Shown here piece after piece: positions 53,402 through 62,144 of a stretch of DNA of 64,000 nucleotides. Below the pieces are notes generated by a model. The model was given only the letters and a program-made list of their open reading frames with translations. It was not told the origin of the DNA and made no database searches. The translations under genes were made by a program, and so were the position numbers. Source of the DNA: Bacillota bacterium (GTDB lineage: Bacteria; Bacillota; Clostridia; Lachnospirales; Lachnospiraceae); assembly GCA_023460575.1 (NCBI GenBank), contig JAEWPQ010000056.1:1-64000 (forward strand), given 5' to 3'. Position 1 is the stretch's first letter, and each line of letters starts with the position of its first letter.

Positions 53402-53563
53402 ATGTCAAAGAACGATATAGAAAAAATGAAAAAATTCCTGGAAGAGAAGAAGGCAAAGGGTTCTTTTTTACAGGCTGAAAAGAAGATTGGTTCTGGTAAA
53501 GTGGAAAAGAGAAATAAGAATATCGGAATTGAATTTACAAGAACCCATAAAATCTCACAGTAA
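53402..53563 (+). CDS. Small basic protein (53 residues) in the helicase leader
   Basis: ATG 53402 is preceded by TTGGAGGA. The product is MSKNDIEKMKKFLEEKKAKG and a similar lysine-rich sequence to its end, a charged helical peptide rich in Lys and Glu. It ends 41 bases before the DEAD-box gene in the same transcript. I do not recognise a family. It may be an RNA-associated cofactor or a translated leader; coding is supported by the ribosome site and clean frame. Confidence 0.65.
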   Translation: MSKNDIEKMKKFLEEKKAKGSFLQAEKKIGSGKVEKRNKNIGIEFTRTHKISQ

Positions 53564-53604
53564 ATGGGGGGAAGTTACACAATAAAGATTTTAAAGGAGA
53601 ATTC

Positions 53605-54960
53605 ATGCAATTTAAAGATTTAAATATTATGCCTGATATTATTAAGGCATTGGAAAAAGAAAGTTATGAAATACCTACACCGATACAGGAAAAAGCAATA
53701 CCCGTTATATTGGAAGGCAGGGATTTATTAGGCTGTGCGCAGACAGGGACGGGAAAGACGGCTGCATTTGCAATACCGACCCTTCAGCTTCTAAGCAGTG
53801 AAAAGGCACCTCGTACAGCAAAACAGAATATAAGAGCCCTTGTCATAACACCAACCAGAGAGCTGGCTCTGCAGATATACGAAAGCTTTAATACTTATGG
53901 TCAATTCACCCGTTTAAAAAGCTGTGTGGTCTTTGGTGGAGTATCTCAAAAACCACAGGAGGAAGAATTAAAACGCGGGGTGGATATCCTGGTAGCAACA
54001 CCGGGTAGGCTGCTGGCACTTATGGATCAGAAGCTTATAAGTATTGATCACTTAAAAATACTCATCCTGGACGAAGCAGACCGTATGCTGGATATGGGAT
54101 TTATAAATGATGTTAAAAAGATTATTGCGAAAGCACCTCTTAAAAAGCAGACTTTATTTTTCTCGGCTACAATGCCTCCGGATATCGCCAGACTGGCCGA
54201 TACAATTCTTAAAAATCCTTCGAAAATAGAAATTACTCCGGTGTCGTCAACTGTGGATACCATTGACCAGTATCTGTATTATACGGATAAATGCAATAAA
54301 AAGGATTTGCTTTTGCACATCCTGGAAGATAAAAATATCGAATCCGTGCTGGTGTTCATACGTACCAAGCATGGGGCGGACCGTCTGATAAAGCAGTTGG
54401 CAAAGAGTAACGTAACTGCGCAGGCAATTCACGGTGATAAATCTCAGGGGGCCCGTCAGCGTGCATTAAGCAGTTTTAAAGATAAAACACTGCGGATATT
54501 ACTTGCTACAGATATTGCAGCCAGAGGAATCGACATCGATGAATTAACCCATGTCATAAACTTTGATTTGCCGGATACACCGGAGACATACGTACACCGG
54601 ATTGGACGTACAGGCAGGGCAGGGCTTGGCGGGACGGCAATATCCTTTTGTGATTTTGATGAAAAAGAGCAGCTTAAAGACATTGAAAGATTAATTGGTA
54701 AGAAACTAACAGAGGTAAAAGAACATCCGTATCCATTAAAAAATAACTTCCCGGCGGTAAAAACCACACAGCCCAAAAGAGACAGAGGACGAACAGAGAA
54801 AACGAAATCCAATGCATCTTCAAAGAGAGAGCCATTACAACCGGTAACCGCCAAAAAGGCTTCAGCTATAAAGAAAAAATACCGGATGACAGCTGATGGG
54901 ACATTAAAAGAGAAAAAGAGCTATAGTAATTTTTCTACAAAAAGAAAAAGCAGCAGATAA
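53605..54960 (+). CDS. DEAD-box RNA helicase (RhlE-like)
   Basis: This 451-residue helicase has motifs in order: IPTPIQEKAIPV, AQTGTGKTAAF, PTRELALQ, ATPGRLLAL, DEAD, SATMPP and HRIGRTGRAG. The C-terminal tail beyond about residue 375 is basic and low in complexity (Lys, Ser, Arg) and lacks a DbpA domain, unlike the helicase at 3422. Family roles are RNA decay and ribosome biogenesis at low temperature. AAAGGAG lies before the ATG. It is co-transcribed with the 53-residue ORF. Confidence 0.92.
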   Translation: MQFKDLNIMPDIIKALEKESYEIPTPIQEKAIPVILEGRDLLGCAQTGTGKTAAFAIPTLQLLSSEKAPRTAKQNIRALVITPTRELALQIYESFNTYGQFTRLKSCVVFGGVSQKPQEEELKRGVDILVATPGRLLALMDQKLISIDHLKILILDEADRMLDMGFINDVKKIIAKAPLKKQTLFFSATMPPDIARLADTILKNPSKIEITPVSSTVDTIDQYLYYTDKCNKKDLLLHILEDKNIESVLVFIRTKHGADRLIKQLAKSNVTAQAIHGDKSQGARQRALSSFKDKTLRILLATDIAARGIDIDELTHVINFDLPDTPETYVHRIGRTGRAGLGGTAISFCDFDEKEQLKDIERLIGKKLTEVKEHPYPLKNNFPAVKTTQPKRDRGRTEKTKSNASSKREPLQPVTAKKASAIKKKYRMTADGTLKEKKSYSNFSTKRKSSR

Positions 54961-54964
54961 AAAC

Positions 54965-55000
54965 AGAGGTATCGGGATGAAAAAGTCTTGATACCTCTTT
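54965..55000 (+). terminator. Intrinsic terminator after the second helicase
   Basis: A 13-pair stem joins 54965-54977 (AGAGGTATCGGGA) with 54986-54998 (TCTTGATACCTCT, with G-U pairs), followed by TT and CATAAT. Confidence 0.75.
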
Positions 55001-55124
55001 CATAATATCTTTAACCAGAAAGGCAAGATACTGCCGGTAACGTTTGTCATCATTAAAATTGATTAAATCTCTAAAAAAACGCACAGAACCATTTCCATAA
55101 GAATAAAATGAACTGAGAATAAAA

Positions 55125-57002
55125 ATGAAATCGGAGCAGTTTACAGGAGTTTATATGGATGGTAGTAGTTATAGTAGCGCAACAATGGCGAGTGCTGGAT
55201 TACCCTATGATAATATAAACTGGTATGATATAGAAGGTCAGCCCTTTGGTCCAGCCTCCAAATTAAATGTTATTGTATTTAACGATGCAAATAACATAGT
55301 GGATGTTGAAGGACCTGTGGCAATAGGAGGAAGCTTTTACAGCCCAAGGGGATTTGGCGCCGGTTTTGCCAGAGACAAAGGCACCAGAGATGCTAATTAC
55401 TCACCGGATTTAGTTCGATTTCTGGTTGGCGGCAATGTTGCGATGAGCGGACCACTGGTTATTGTCGGTCATACGGTTGTGGGCGGCGGATTCCGTGCTG
55501 GTGAGGGAAGTACCTACTTAATTGGGAAAAGTGGAAAGACGGGTCAGGCAGAAGAACTTAAAACTCTATATCAGGCCAAAGGCGGAAGTCAGTATTGGAC
55601 ACCATCAGACAAAGGTAATCACTACTTAATTTCCAGCTATGATGTTCCAAGATATATACCTGCAGCCAGGATACATGCAGATGTTCCAAAATTCTTTCGT
55701 GATGCAAAGGAAAGCATGGGATACTATAAAAATTGTATTGAAGATTTAACCCCTAATGGAAGTGTAATAGACAATAATTACGAATGGATATTAAGGGGTA
55801 ATCATCCTGTACAGAATGTATTCCTAATTGACGTGAGACCAAACGGTCTGATCAATAAAGGAATTCGCGCAGAAGTTCCCCAGGGAAGTAAGGTTATTGT
55901 GAGGCTGAAAACGGGGCCCAATGCTCACCTGCAATATGGTCTTTATGGGGAAAATAGTAAAGCCAATCGGACTTTGTATGTGTTTGAGGACGCATCTAAT
56001 ATTTATATGGAAAAATCTTCTGATATATGGGGAAGTATACTGGCGCCCCAGGCAATGTTTCATGCACACCCAACAGGCGGTCATGTAAGCGGTAACGCTG
56101 CGTTGGGATCATTTGCTGTAGATGCTGCCAGCGGCTTTGAATTTCATTATTACCCCTTTGCTGGAGGCGTAATGTGTCAGGCTGTTGCACCAGAAGTATC
56201 TGGGGAGTTACCGGCAGAGGAAGAACAGCCGGTCGTGTGCCCGGAATGTCCTGCACCGGTACCCTGTCCTGCACCGGTACCCTGCCCGCCGCCAGCACCC
56301 TGCCCAACACCGCTGCCTTGTCCCGCTTGTCCGGCACCGCCGCCTTGTCCCGAGCCAGAACCGTGTCCCGCTTGTCCGGCACCGCCGCCTTGTCCCGAAC
56401 CAGAACCGTGTCCAGCGTGTCCGACCTGTCCGGTGTGTCCGAAACCAGAGCCGTGTCCGACCTGTCCGGTGTGTCCGAAACCAGAGCCGTGTCCAGCGTG
56501 CCCGGTGTGTCCGAAACCACAGCCGTGTCCGGCGTGCCCGAAACCAGAACCATGTCCAATATGTCCGGTATGCCCGAAACCAGAGCCTTGTCCTACATGC
56601 CCGTTATGCCCGGTATGCCCAAAACCAGAGCCCTGCCCTGTTTGTCCCAAATGTCCAAAACCAGAGCCCTGCCCTGTTTGTCCCAAATGTCCGAAGCCAG
56701 AGCCATGTCCCGTTTGCCAGGAATGTCTTATTAAACCAGGTATTATCTCTGGATGCATCTGGGGCTGCCGCTGCGGTGATTTTCATGATTGGGAAGTAAA
56801 ATTATATAAAAGATGTAATGATGTTGATACTTTGCTGTTTTGTACCAGGATCTGCGGTTGCGGCTGCTTTGAATTTGCAGTTCCTTATGAAGGGTGTTAT
56901 ATCCTAAAAGTCAGATTATCTGAAAACTGCTGGAATACATTCTGGTGCAAGCCAATCATTACATTAAATAATATCGGAGTAGCCAGTTTCATGATTGATT
57001 AA
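55125..57002 (+). CDS. Choice-of-anchor A family protein with Cys-Pro repeat stalk
   Basis: This 625-residue protein has a choice-of-anchor A domain in residues 1-350 (VDVEGPVAIGGSFYSPRGFG, VRFLVGGNVAMSGPLVIVGH, then SDIWGSILAPQAMFHAHP and GHVSGNAALGSF), which resembles spore-coat or collagen-like surface proteins. About 365-535 is a stalk of CPxCP and CPKPEPCP units. The end is a Cys-rich small domain (SGCIWGCRCGDFHDWEVKLY) and a beta tail. No signal peptide is seen, so export or an intracellular/spore location is unclear. The ribosome site is weak (GAGAATAAAA). Confidence 0.78.
   Translation: MKSEQFTGVYMDGSSYSSATMASAGLPYDNINWYDIEGQPFGPASKLNVIVFNDANNIVDVEGPVAIGGSFYSPRGFGAGFARDKGTRDANYSPDLVRFLVGGNVAMSGPLVIVGHTVVGGGFRAGEGSTYLIGKSGKTGQAEELKTLYQAKGGSQYWTPSDKGNHYLISSYDVPRYIPAARIHADVPKFFRDAKESMGYYKNCIEDLTPNGSVIDNNYEWILRGNHPVQNVFLIDVRPNGLINKGIRAEVPQGSKVIVRLKTGPNAHLQYGLYGENSKANRTLYVFEDASNIYMEKSSDIWGSILAPQAMFHAHPTGGHVSGNAALGSFAVDAASGFEFHYYPFAGGVMCQAVAPEVSGELPAEEEQPVVCPECPAPVPCPAPVPCPPPAPCPTPLPCPACPAPPPCPEPEPCPACPAPPPCPEPEPCPACPTCPVCPKPEPCPTCPVCPKPEPCPACPVCPKPQPCPACPKPEPCPICPVCPKPEPCPTCPLCPVCPKPEPCPVCPKCPKPEPCPVCPKCPKPEPCPVCQECLIKPGIISGCIWGCRCGDFHDWEVKLYKRCNDVDTLLFCTRICGCGCFEFAVPYEGCYILKVRLSENCWNTFWCKPIITLNNIGVASFMID
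56205..56730 (+). repeat. Cys-Pro repeat DNA
   Basis: Tandem imperfect units of the type TGTCCGAAACCAGAGCCG (CPKPEP) and TGTCCGGCG (CPA) fill the stalk coding region. All three forward frames and one reverse frame are open across it, a consequence of the composition. Confidence 0.8.
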
Positions 57003-57031
57003 TTTATATTTTATATGTTTTGGATGGTTTT

Positions 57032-57074
57032 AAGCTGCCGCAAGCGGGAAATACCCTATTGCGGCAGCTTTTTT
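57032..57074. terminator. Bidirectional terminator
   Basis: AAGCTGCCGCAA at 57032-57043 pairs perfectly with TTGCGGCAGCTT at 57059-57070, followed by TTTT; it serves both the surface protein and the converging rsmH gene. Confidence 0.85.
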
Positions 57075-57087
57075 CTCATTAATTAAA

Positions 57088-58137
57088 CTATGATTTAATG
57101 GCCCAGCGTAATTTTGCGCATCTGGCACGCCCGTTGGAATTGCATTCTTCTGCGGAAGGTCTGATTGCATCGGGTGCAATATCTTTATAAACACCGCTGC
57201 GATAGAGCTGTTTAAATGATTTTTTTACCAGACGGTCTTCTCCGGAATGAAATGTAAGAATGGCCACACGTCCCCCTTCAGCCAGAGCAGCAGGAAGCTT
57301 TTCCAGAAAGTCATATAATACTTCAAACTCATTATTTACATCGATTCGAAGTGCCTGAAAGCATCGCTGGCATGATTTCTTGATTTCGTTCTCTCTGTCT
57401 TTTTCCGGAATAAATTTCAGAGTATCTTTGATGATCTGCCGGAACTGGCTTGTTGTTGTGATTTCTTCGCCTTTTTTTATTGCTGAAACTACCCCGCGTG
57501 CGATTTCTTCGGAATAAGGCTCGTCCGCATTTTCCAGGAGCATTCCGCATAATTCATTTTGAGAAATGGTTTTTAAACGTTCTGCCGCAGAGATACCTTT
57601 TGACGGATTCAGACGTAAATCAAGCGGCCCCTCAGTCTTAAACGAAAAGCCTCTTTCCGGATTGTCTATCTGCATGGAGGAAACACCTAAATCTGCCAGA
57701 ATAAAATCAAGGGGACCTGATTCAGGGATAATCTCATTAATATTGGAAAAATTAGTTTGCCTGATTGTCAGGATCTCAGGACCATAGCCAAGGTGTTCTA
57801 AACGCTCCCGTGTCCTGGGCAGCTCGATAGGATCTACATCTGTTGCATATAAGTGCCCTTTTGAATTGAGACATTTAAGCATCTCTAAAGTATGGCCGCC
57901 GTAGCCTAATGTCGCATCTAAACCGGATTGTCCTGGTTGTATCTGTAATATTTCCAGAATTTCTTTTACACAAATGGAGCGATGCATTCCGGCAGGAGTA
58001 TTGCCCTTTTGAATCACTTTTGTCACAGTATCAGAATATAGTTCCGGATTCAGTTCTTTATATTTATCTTTAAATGTTTTTGGGTGAGTTCCTTTGTATC
58101 TGGGACGACGCTGATGTTTCTGTTCCTGATTATCCAT
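57088..58137 (-). CDS. rsmH: 16S rRNA (cytosine-1402-N4)-methyltransferase RsmH
   Basis: This 349-residue SAM-dependent enzyme methylates C1402 of 16S rRNA. The SAM-binding core DATLGYGGHTLEMLK, ADLGVSSMQIDNPERGFSF, PLDLRLNPSKG and the end AILTFHSGEDRLVKK are the RsmH/MraW blocks. An N-terminal extension of about 40 basic residues (QEQKHQRRPRYKGTHPKTF) precedes the core. It is not in a division and cell-wall cluster here, so it may be a second paralogue. AAGGTGG lies before the start. Confidence 0.88.
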   Translation of the reverse strand: MDNQEQKHQRRPRYKGTHPKTFKDKYKELNPELYSDTVTKVIQKGNTPAGMHRSICVKEILEILQIQPGQSGLDATLGYGGHTLEMLKCLNSKGHLYATDVDPIELPRTRERLEHLGYGPEILTIRQTNFSNINEIIPESGPLDFILADLGVSSMQIDNPERGFSFKTEGPLDLRLNPSKGISAAERLKTISQNELCGMLLENADEPYSEEIARGVVSAIKKGEEITTTSQFRQIIKDTLKFIPEKDRENEIKKSCQRCFQALRIDVNNEFEVLYDFLEKLPAALAEGGRVAILTFHSGEDRLVKKSFKQLYRSGVYKDIAPDAIRPSAEECNSNGRARCAKLRWAIKS

Positions 58138-58280
58138 TTTTATTCCACCTTCTTTAAATATCCTTTTAATAAATGTTTCTGCTTACATGATATCAAATGC
58201 AAATCATAATGGCAAATGATTGTTTTTATTCTATTTCGTTATATAATGTAAATATCAATGTCTAAATGGGAGGTAAAATT

Positions 58281-58802
58281 ATGTTATTGGATATTTTGAA
58301 ATTCAGAAGAAGCATCAGGAAGTTTCAAAACAAAGAGATTGAACAGGAAAAGATTGATACCATTCTAAAAAGTGCGCTGCTCTCTCCATCATCCCGTTCC
58401 ATAAGACCCTGGGAGTTTGTAGCTGTCACCAATAAAGAAATAATTAACCAGCTTTCACAAAGCAGAGATCCTGGTTCGGTTTTTTTGGCAGGTGCGCCTC
58501 TTGCAGTTGCGGTAATCGCCGATTATACATTAAGCGACGTCTGGATTGAAGATGCGTCAATAGCTGCAACAATAATTCAGTTAACAGCTCAGGATCTTGG
58601 CCTTGGCTCATGTTGGATTCAGGTCAGGGAACGATTTCATAAAGAGCAGGAAACAGCTGGAGATTATATCAGAGAAGTTCTGGGAATACCTGGACAGTAC
58701 TGTGTTGAATGCTTGATTGCCATTGGTTATCCTGCTGAAGAGAAGAAACCGTATGAGGAAGATATGCTCAAGGGTGAAAAGCTGCATTATGACAGATTTT
58801 AA
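58281..58802 (+). CDS. Nitroreductase family protein
   Basis: These 173 residues show the FMN-binding pattern of the nitroreductase fold: FRRSIRKFQNKEIEQEKIDT, SPSSRSIRPWEFVAV, and LGLGSCWIQVR with EVLGIPGQYCVECLIAIGYP. It reduces an unknown substrate using NAD(P)H. ATG 58281 is chosen because GGGAGGT lies just before it, rather than an in-frame ATG at 58266. The stop overlaps possible starts of the next gene. Confidence 0.88.
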   Translation: MLLDILKFRRSIRKFQNKEIEQEKIDTILKSALLSPSSRSIRPWEFVAVTNKEIINQLSQSRDPGSVFLAGAPLAVAVIADYTLSDVWIEDASIAATIIQLTAQDLGLGSCWIQVRERFHKEQETAGDYIREVLGIPGQYCVECLIAIGYPAEEKKPYEEDMLKGEKLHYDRF

Positions 58803-58833
58803 TTTCATTAGGAATTGGAAGCAGGGGGATAAG

Positions 58834-59364
58834 TTGGAGACTATATTTAAGAGTGAATTTATTATGACGTTGGAAAGGTATTTACATTTTTGTAACAATC
58901 CTGTTGGTGAGGAAGCAAAAAGAAAGTCTCGGGCATGGAAAAACAGAAATGTTTTGTTTTTTTTTATATCATTACTATGTGCATTGATATTTGTTTTATT
59001 GAAAGAATGGATGGGATCTTGTATGTTCCTTGGTCTTGGTGCAGGTTTTATTTATAAGTTCTTTTATCAGGCTAACAGAGTAAATACAAAGTTTTATAAT
59101 TGTATGCGAAAGTCGCTGGATTCGGCTGAATGGATCAGATCCACAACTTTTACTGATGTAATGAAAGTACAAGAAGGAAATACAGAAAGTGTTTACGAAT
59201 ATTCTTACATTAAAAGAATCACAGAAGACAATGAATACTTTTATCTATGGCACAATTCGGATTTTCTTTTCCGGATTCCCCAAGACAGTTTTGTAATTGG
59301 AGACAAAATGGATTTTAAAAATTTTATTGCAGATAGAATTTATGAAAGCAGGGTCACAAGTTAA
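58834..59364 (+). CDS. YcxB-like membrane protein
   Basis: Starting at TTG 58834 (GGGGGAT upstream) the protein is 176 residues; ATG 58789 in the same frame is an alternative that would overlap the nitroreductase. LETIFKSEFIMTLERYLHFC, two hydrophobic helices (LFFFISLLCALIFVLL and MFLGLGAGFIYKFFY) and the soluble tail with EYSYIKRITEDNEYFYLW match YcxB-like proteins. Function unknown. Confidence 0.72.
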   Translation: METIFKSEFIMTLERYLHFCNNPVGEEAKRKSRAWKNRNVLFFFISLLCALIFVLLKEWMGSCMFLGLGAGFIYKFFYQANRVNTKFYNCMRKSLDSAEWIRSTTFTDVMKVQEGNTESVYEYSYIKRITEDNEYFYLWHNSDFLFRIPQDSFVIGDKMDFKNFIADRIYESRVTS

Positions 59365-59398
59365 CATAAAAATATAAAATTATATCCTCCACCGGGGC

Positions 59399-59426
59399 TT
59401 GTTGAGATCTAATAACGCTTTATAAT
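59399..59426 (+). promoter_or_regulatory. Probable promoter of the cbi operon
   Basis: TTGTTG at 59399-59404, 16 bases, TATAAT at 59421-59426. No riboswitch is evident in the short leader; cobalamin or NiCo riboswitch motifs were not seen by eye. Confidence 0.45.
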
Positions 59427-59468
59427 TGTACTTAGCAGAAAGTAAAATTATGAAAGGTTGGTAAGAAC

Positions 59469-60470
59469 ATGCATATTCCAGACAATTATTTAAGCCCGTC
59501 AACCTGTGCCGCTATGGGGGCTGCCATGGTTCCAGTTTGGACAAAGGCAATCAGAAAGGTGAAGGAAGAGATTCCAAAAGCAAAGATACCCCTGCTTGGT
59601 GTGGGAGCAGCGTTTTCATTTCTTCTTATGATGTTTAATGTACCGCTTCCAGGAGGAACCACAGGCCATGCTGTAGGCGGAACGCTTCTGGCAATTTTAA
59701 TGGGACCTTATGCTGCCTGTATCAGCGTTACGGTTGCACTTTTTATTCAAGCATTGTTATTTGGCGATGGCGGTGTTCTTGCTTTCGGGGCGAATTGTTT
59801 TAATATGGCATTTGTTCTGCCGTTTTTTGGTTATTCTATTTATAAGCTGATTAAAGATCATGTAAGGTCGGAAAAAGGAGAATACCTGGGCATCATTTTG
59901 GGCTCCTATGCCGGGATAAATATAGCTGCACTCTGTGCTGCCATAGAATTTGGAATTCAGCCGCTCTTATTTAAAGATGGTGCAGGGCAGGCACTTTATT
60001 GTCCTTACCCCCTTTCTGTCTCCATACCTGCTATGCTGATTCCCCATCTGCTGGTTGCAGGAATCGTGGAAGCAGTATTTACGGCTGCAATAGTTGTTTA
60101 CATAAAAGAAGTATCGCCTGGTACATTTTATAAGGGCGGAAGTGAAAAAATAAAAGCCGTATACGGCCTGGTAGCCGGGCTTATCTGCTTTACTCCCCTT
60201 GGTCTTCTGGCAACAGGAACCGCGTGGGGAGAGTGGGGATCAGATGAAATTAAGGGGGTAGTATCTGGGGGGTATGCACTGGGATTTGTTCCTCACGGTA
60301 TGAAAGAAGGTTTTAATTTTAGTGCTGTTATGCCCGATTATGCAGTGAGCGGCCTGCCAGAAGTAGCAGGATATTTATTATCAGCAGTTGCAGGTGTGGC
60401 AATCATGATTATTTTTTTTAAGATACTCAGCAATCTGAAAAAAGACAAGGCTGGAAACAACATTGGATAA
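59469..60470 (+). CDS. cbiM: ECF-type cobalt/nickel transporter substrate-binding component CbiM/NikMN-like
   Basis: This 333-residue membrane protein starts with the metal-binding N-terminus MHIPDNYLSP, which coordinates Co2+ or Ni2+, and has many helices with GGTTGHAVGGTLLAILMGPY as a signature. At 333 residues it is longer than plain CbiM and its C-terminus (VSGLPEVAGYLLSAVAGVAI) resembles a fused CbiN/PDGLE part, as in NikMN. It is the first gene of cbiM-cbiQ-cbiO. Cobalt versus nickel cannot be decided from the sequence. Confidence 0.9.
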   Translation: MHIPDNYLSPSTCAAMGAAMVPVWTKAIRKVKEEIPKAKIPLLGVGAAFSFLLMMFNVPLPGGTTGHAVGGTLLAILMGPYAACISVTVALFIQALLFGDGGVLAFGANCFNMAFVLPFFGYSIYKLIKDHVRSEKGEYLGIILGSYAGINIAALCAAIEFGIQPLLFKDGAGQALYCPYPLSVSIPAMLIPHLLVAGIVEAVFTAAIVVYIKEVSPGTFYKGGSEKIKAVYGLVAGLICFTPLGLLATGTAWGEWGSDEIKGVVSGGYALGFVPHGMKEGFNFSAVMPDYAVSGLPEVAGYLLSAVAGVAIMIIFFKILSNLKKDKAGNNIG

Positions 60471-61287
60471 TGCAGAAAATAAACCGGTTGATCTGCCGGA
60501 ATGGCTTTTAATAAATGAAAATTATATACCGTTAACCGATAAGGATACTTTTGTCAACAAAAGTATCCTGTCTGTATTTAGGGTAATTTCAAGAATAAAG
60601 AAGCAGGATTCACAAAGATTAAACAGATCACGAATTCATGTACCCCTTCATGTTTTGGGTACATTTCTTCTTATTATACTGGTTTCACTTACAAGAAGCT
60701 TTATATTTGTTATCATTATAAATGTCTGGCTGCTGGCGGTTTTAAGTATGACAGATTCAGAACGGATGGTAAGAATTTTAAAGATGAGTACAGGTGTTAC
60801 CCTGTGCACTGCTGTGGTTATGCTACCGGCATTTATTACAGGTAATACTTATAGCAGCATTATGATTACCACGAAGGTATTTGCTACAATCACTGCAATG
60901 GGCCTGCTTTCCCATTCTGCAAAATGGAGTGCGCTTACGGAAGCACTGAAAAAATTTTATATACCTGATATTTTTATCTTAATTCTGGATATCACGATAA
61001 AATATATTTATTTGCTGGGTGAATTGTCGTTAAATATGTTTTACGCATTAAAGCTTCGGTCTGTCGGGAAAAACCGCAGTAAGTATTCGTCATTGGCAGG
61101 TATTGCAGGATCTGTGTTTCTTCAATCAAAAGAGCTGGCTGAAGAAATGTATCATGCCATGGAATGCAGAGGATTTACAGGAGAGTATCACATTAATAAT
61201 AAATCAGGGTTAAGATGGCCGGATTATCTTTATATTGGGATTAATATTGGCTTTTTAATTCTGTTTATTTACTTTGGAAGGATGTAA
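60463..61287 (+). CDS. cbiQ: ECF transporter T component CbiQ
   Basis: This 274-residue membrane protein overlaps cbiM by eight bases. It has several helices and the two short Ala-Arg-Gly-type coupling motifs of T components, seen here as MFYALKLRSVGKN and EEMYHAMECRGFTG, which contact the ATPase. It couples CbiM to CbiO. The N-terminal 45 residues are hydrophilic. Confidence 0.88.
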   Translation: MDNAENKPVDLPEWLLINENYIPLTDKDTFVNKSILSVFRVISRIKKQDSQRLNRSRIHVPLHVLGTFLLIILVSLTRSFIFVIIINVWLLAVLSMTDSERMVRILKMSTGVTLCTAVVMLPAFITGNTYSSIMITTKVFATITAMGLLSHSAKWSALTEALKKFYIPDIFILILDITIKYIYLLGELSLNMFYALKLRSVGKNRSKYSSLAGIAGSVFLQSKELAEEMYHAMECRGFTGEYHINNKSGLRWPDYLYIGINIGFLILFIYFGRM

Positions 61288-61288
61288 G

Positions 61289-62038
61289 ATGATTGAACTA
61301 AATGATATCTGCTTTTCTTATTCGGATATGATTGCATTAAATCACATTAATCTTACCATTAAAGCAGGTGAGGCAATCGCATTAATGGGGGCGAATGGAT
61401 GTGGTAAGTCAACTCTGTTAAAGCTTTTGAATGGAATTATTTCACCGGACAGGGGGAGCTACCGGTTTCAAGGAGAAGAAATTACCCATAAAAAACTGCA
61501 GGATGCAAAATTTTCCAAACTCCTCCATCAGAGAATTGGATTCATATTTCAGAATTCCGATACACAGCTGTTTTGTTCCAGTGTCTATGATGAAGTGGCT
61601 TTCGGCCCAAGGCAGATGGGGTATACGGAATCAGAAGTGGAGAGCCGTGTAAATGACTGTCTTGCCATGCTGGGTATACAGGAATTAAGTGACAGAATTC
61701 CATATCATTTAAGCGGTGGTGAAAAACGCAAAGTTGCGATCGCATGTGTGATGTCTTTAAATCCCCAGGTTTTGGTGCTTGATGAACCAATGAACGGACT
61801 TGATCCCAAGACACAAAGATGGCTGGTGGATTTTTTAAATAAACTGAACAAAGCAGGGAAGACTTTGATTACCTCCACTCATAATCTGGAGCTTGTACAG
61901 GAAATATCGAAAAGGTCCATTCTGTTTGATGAAACCCATACAATTGTTGCGGATATGATGACAGAAGAGCTGTTAAGGGATGAAGTACTGTTAAAAAAGG
62001 TAAATCTTGTGGACCAGTCCTATCATTATCATTTATGA
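61289..62038 (+). CDS. cbiO: ECF transporter ATPase CbiO
   Basis: This ATPase is about 249 residues from ATG 61289, with GGAAGG just upstream; the frame also opens at 61274. ABC motifs are complete: Walker A MGANGCGKST, Q-loop IGFIFQNSDTQLF, signature LSGGEKRKVAIA and Walker B VLVLDEPMNGLDP, with a switch His in ITSTHNLE. It powers the CbiMQ importer for cobalt or nickel. Confidence 0.92.
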   Translation: MIELNDICFSYSDMIALNHINLTIKAGEAIALMGANGCGKSTLLKLLNGIISPDRGSYRFQGEEITHKKLQDAKFSKLLHQRIGFIFQNSDTQLFCSSVYDEVAFGPRQMGYTESEVESRVNDCLAMLGIQELSDRIPYHLSGGEKRKVAIACVMSLNPQVLVLDEPMNGLDPKTQRWLVDFLNKLNKAGKTLITSTHNLELVQEISKRSILFDETHTIVADMMTEELLRDEVLLKKVNLVDQSYHYHL

Positions 62039-62144
62039 TAAACAGCAATATAGAGACTTGATAAGTTCTTCGGTCAAATATATAATAAGTTGTATATTTA
62101 ATAAAGTATGAGATTAAATTAGAAACAGGATAAGGGGACAGAGC

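Noticed and set aside
56174..56799. Two extra plus-strand frames and one minus-strand frame of 186-204 codons over the Cys-Pro stalk
   Set aside because: The repeats are open in several frames because of their composition; only the frame continuous with the choice-of-anchor domain has conserved sequence on both sides.
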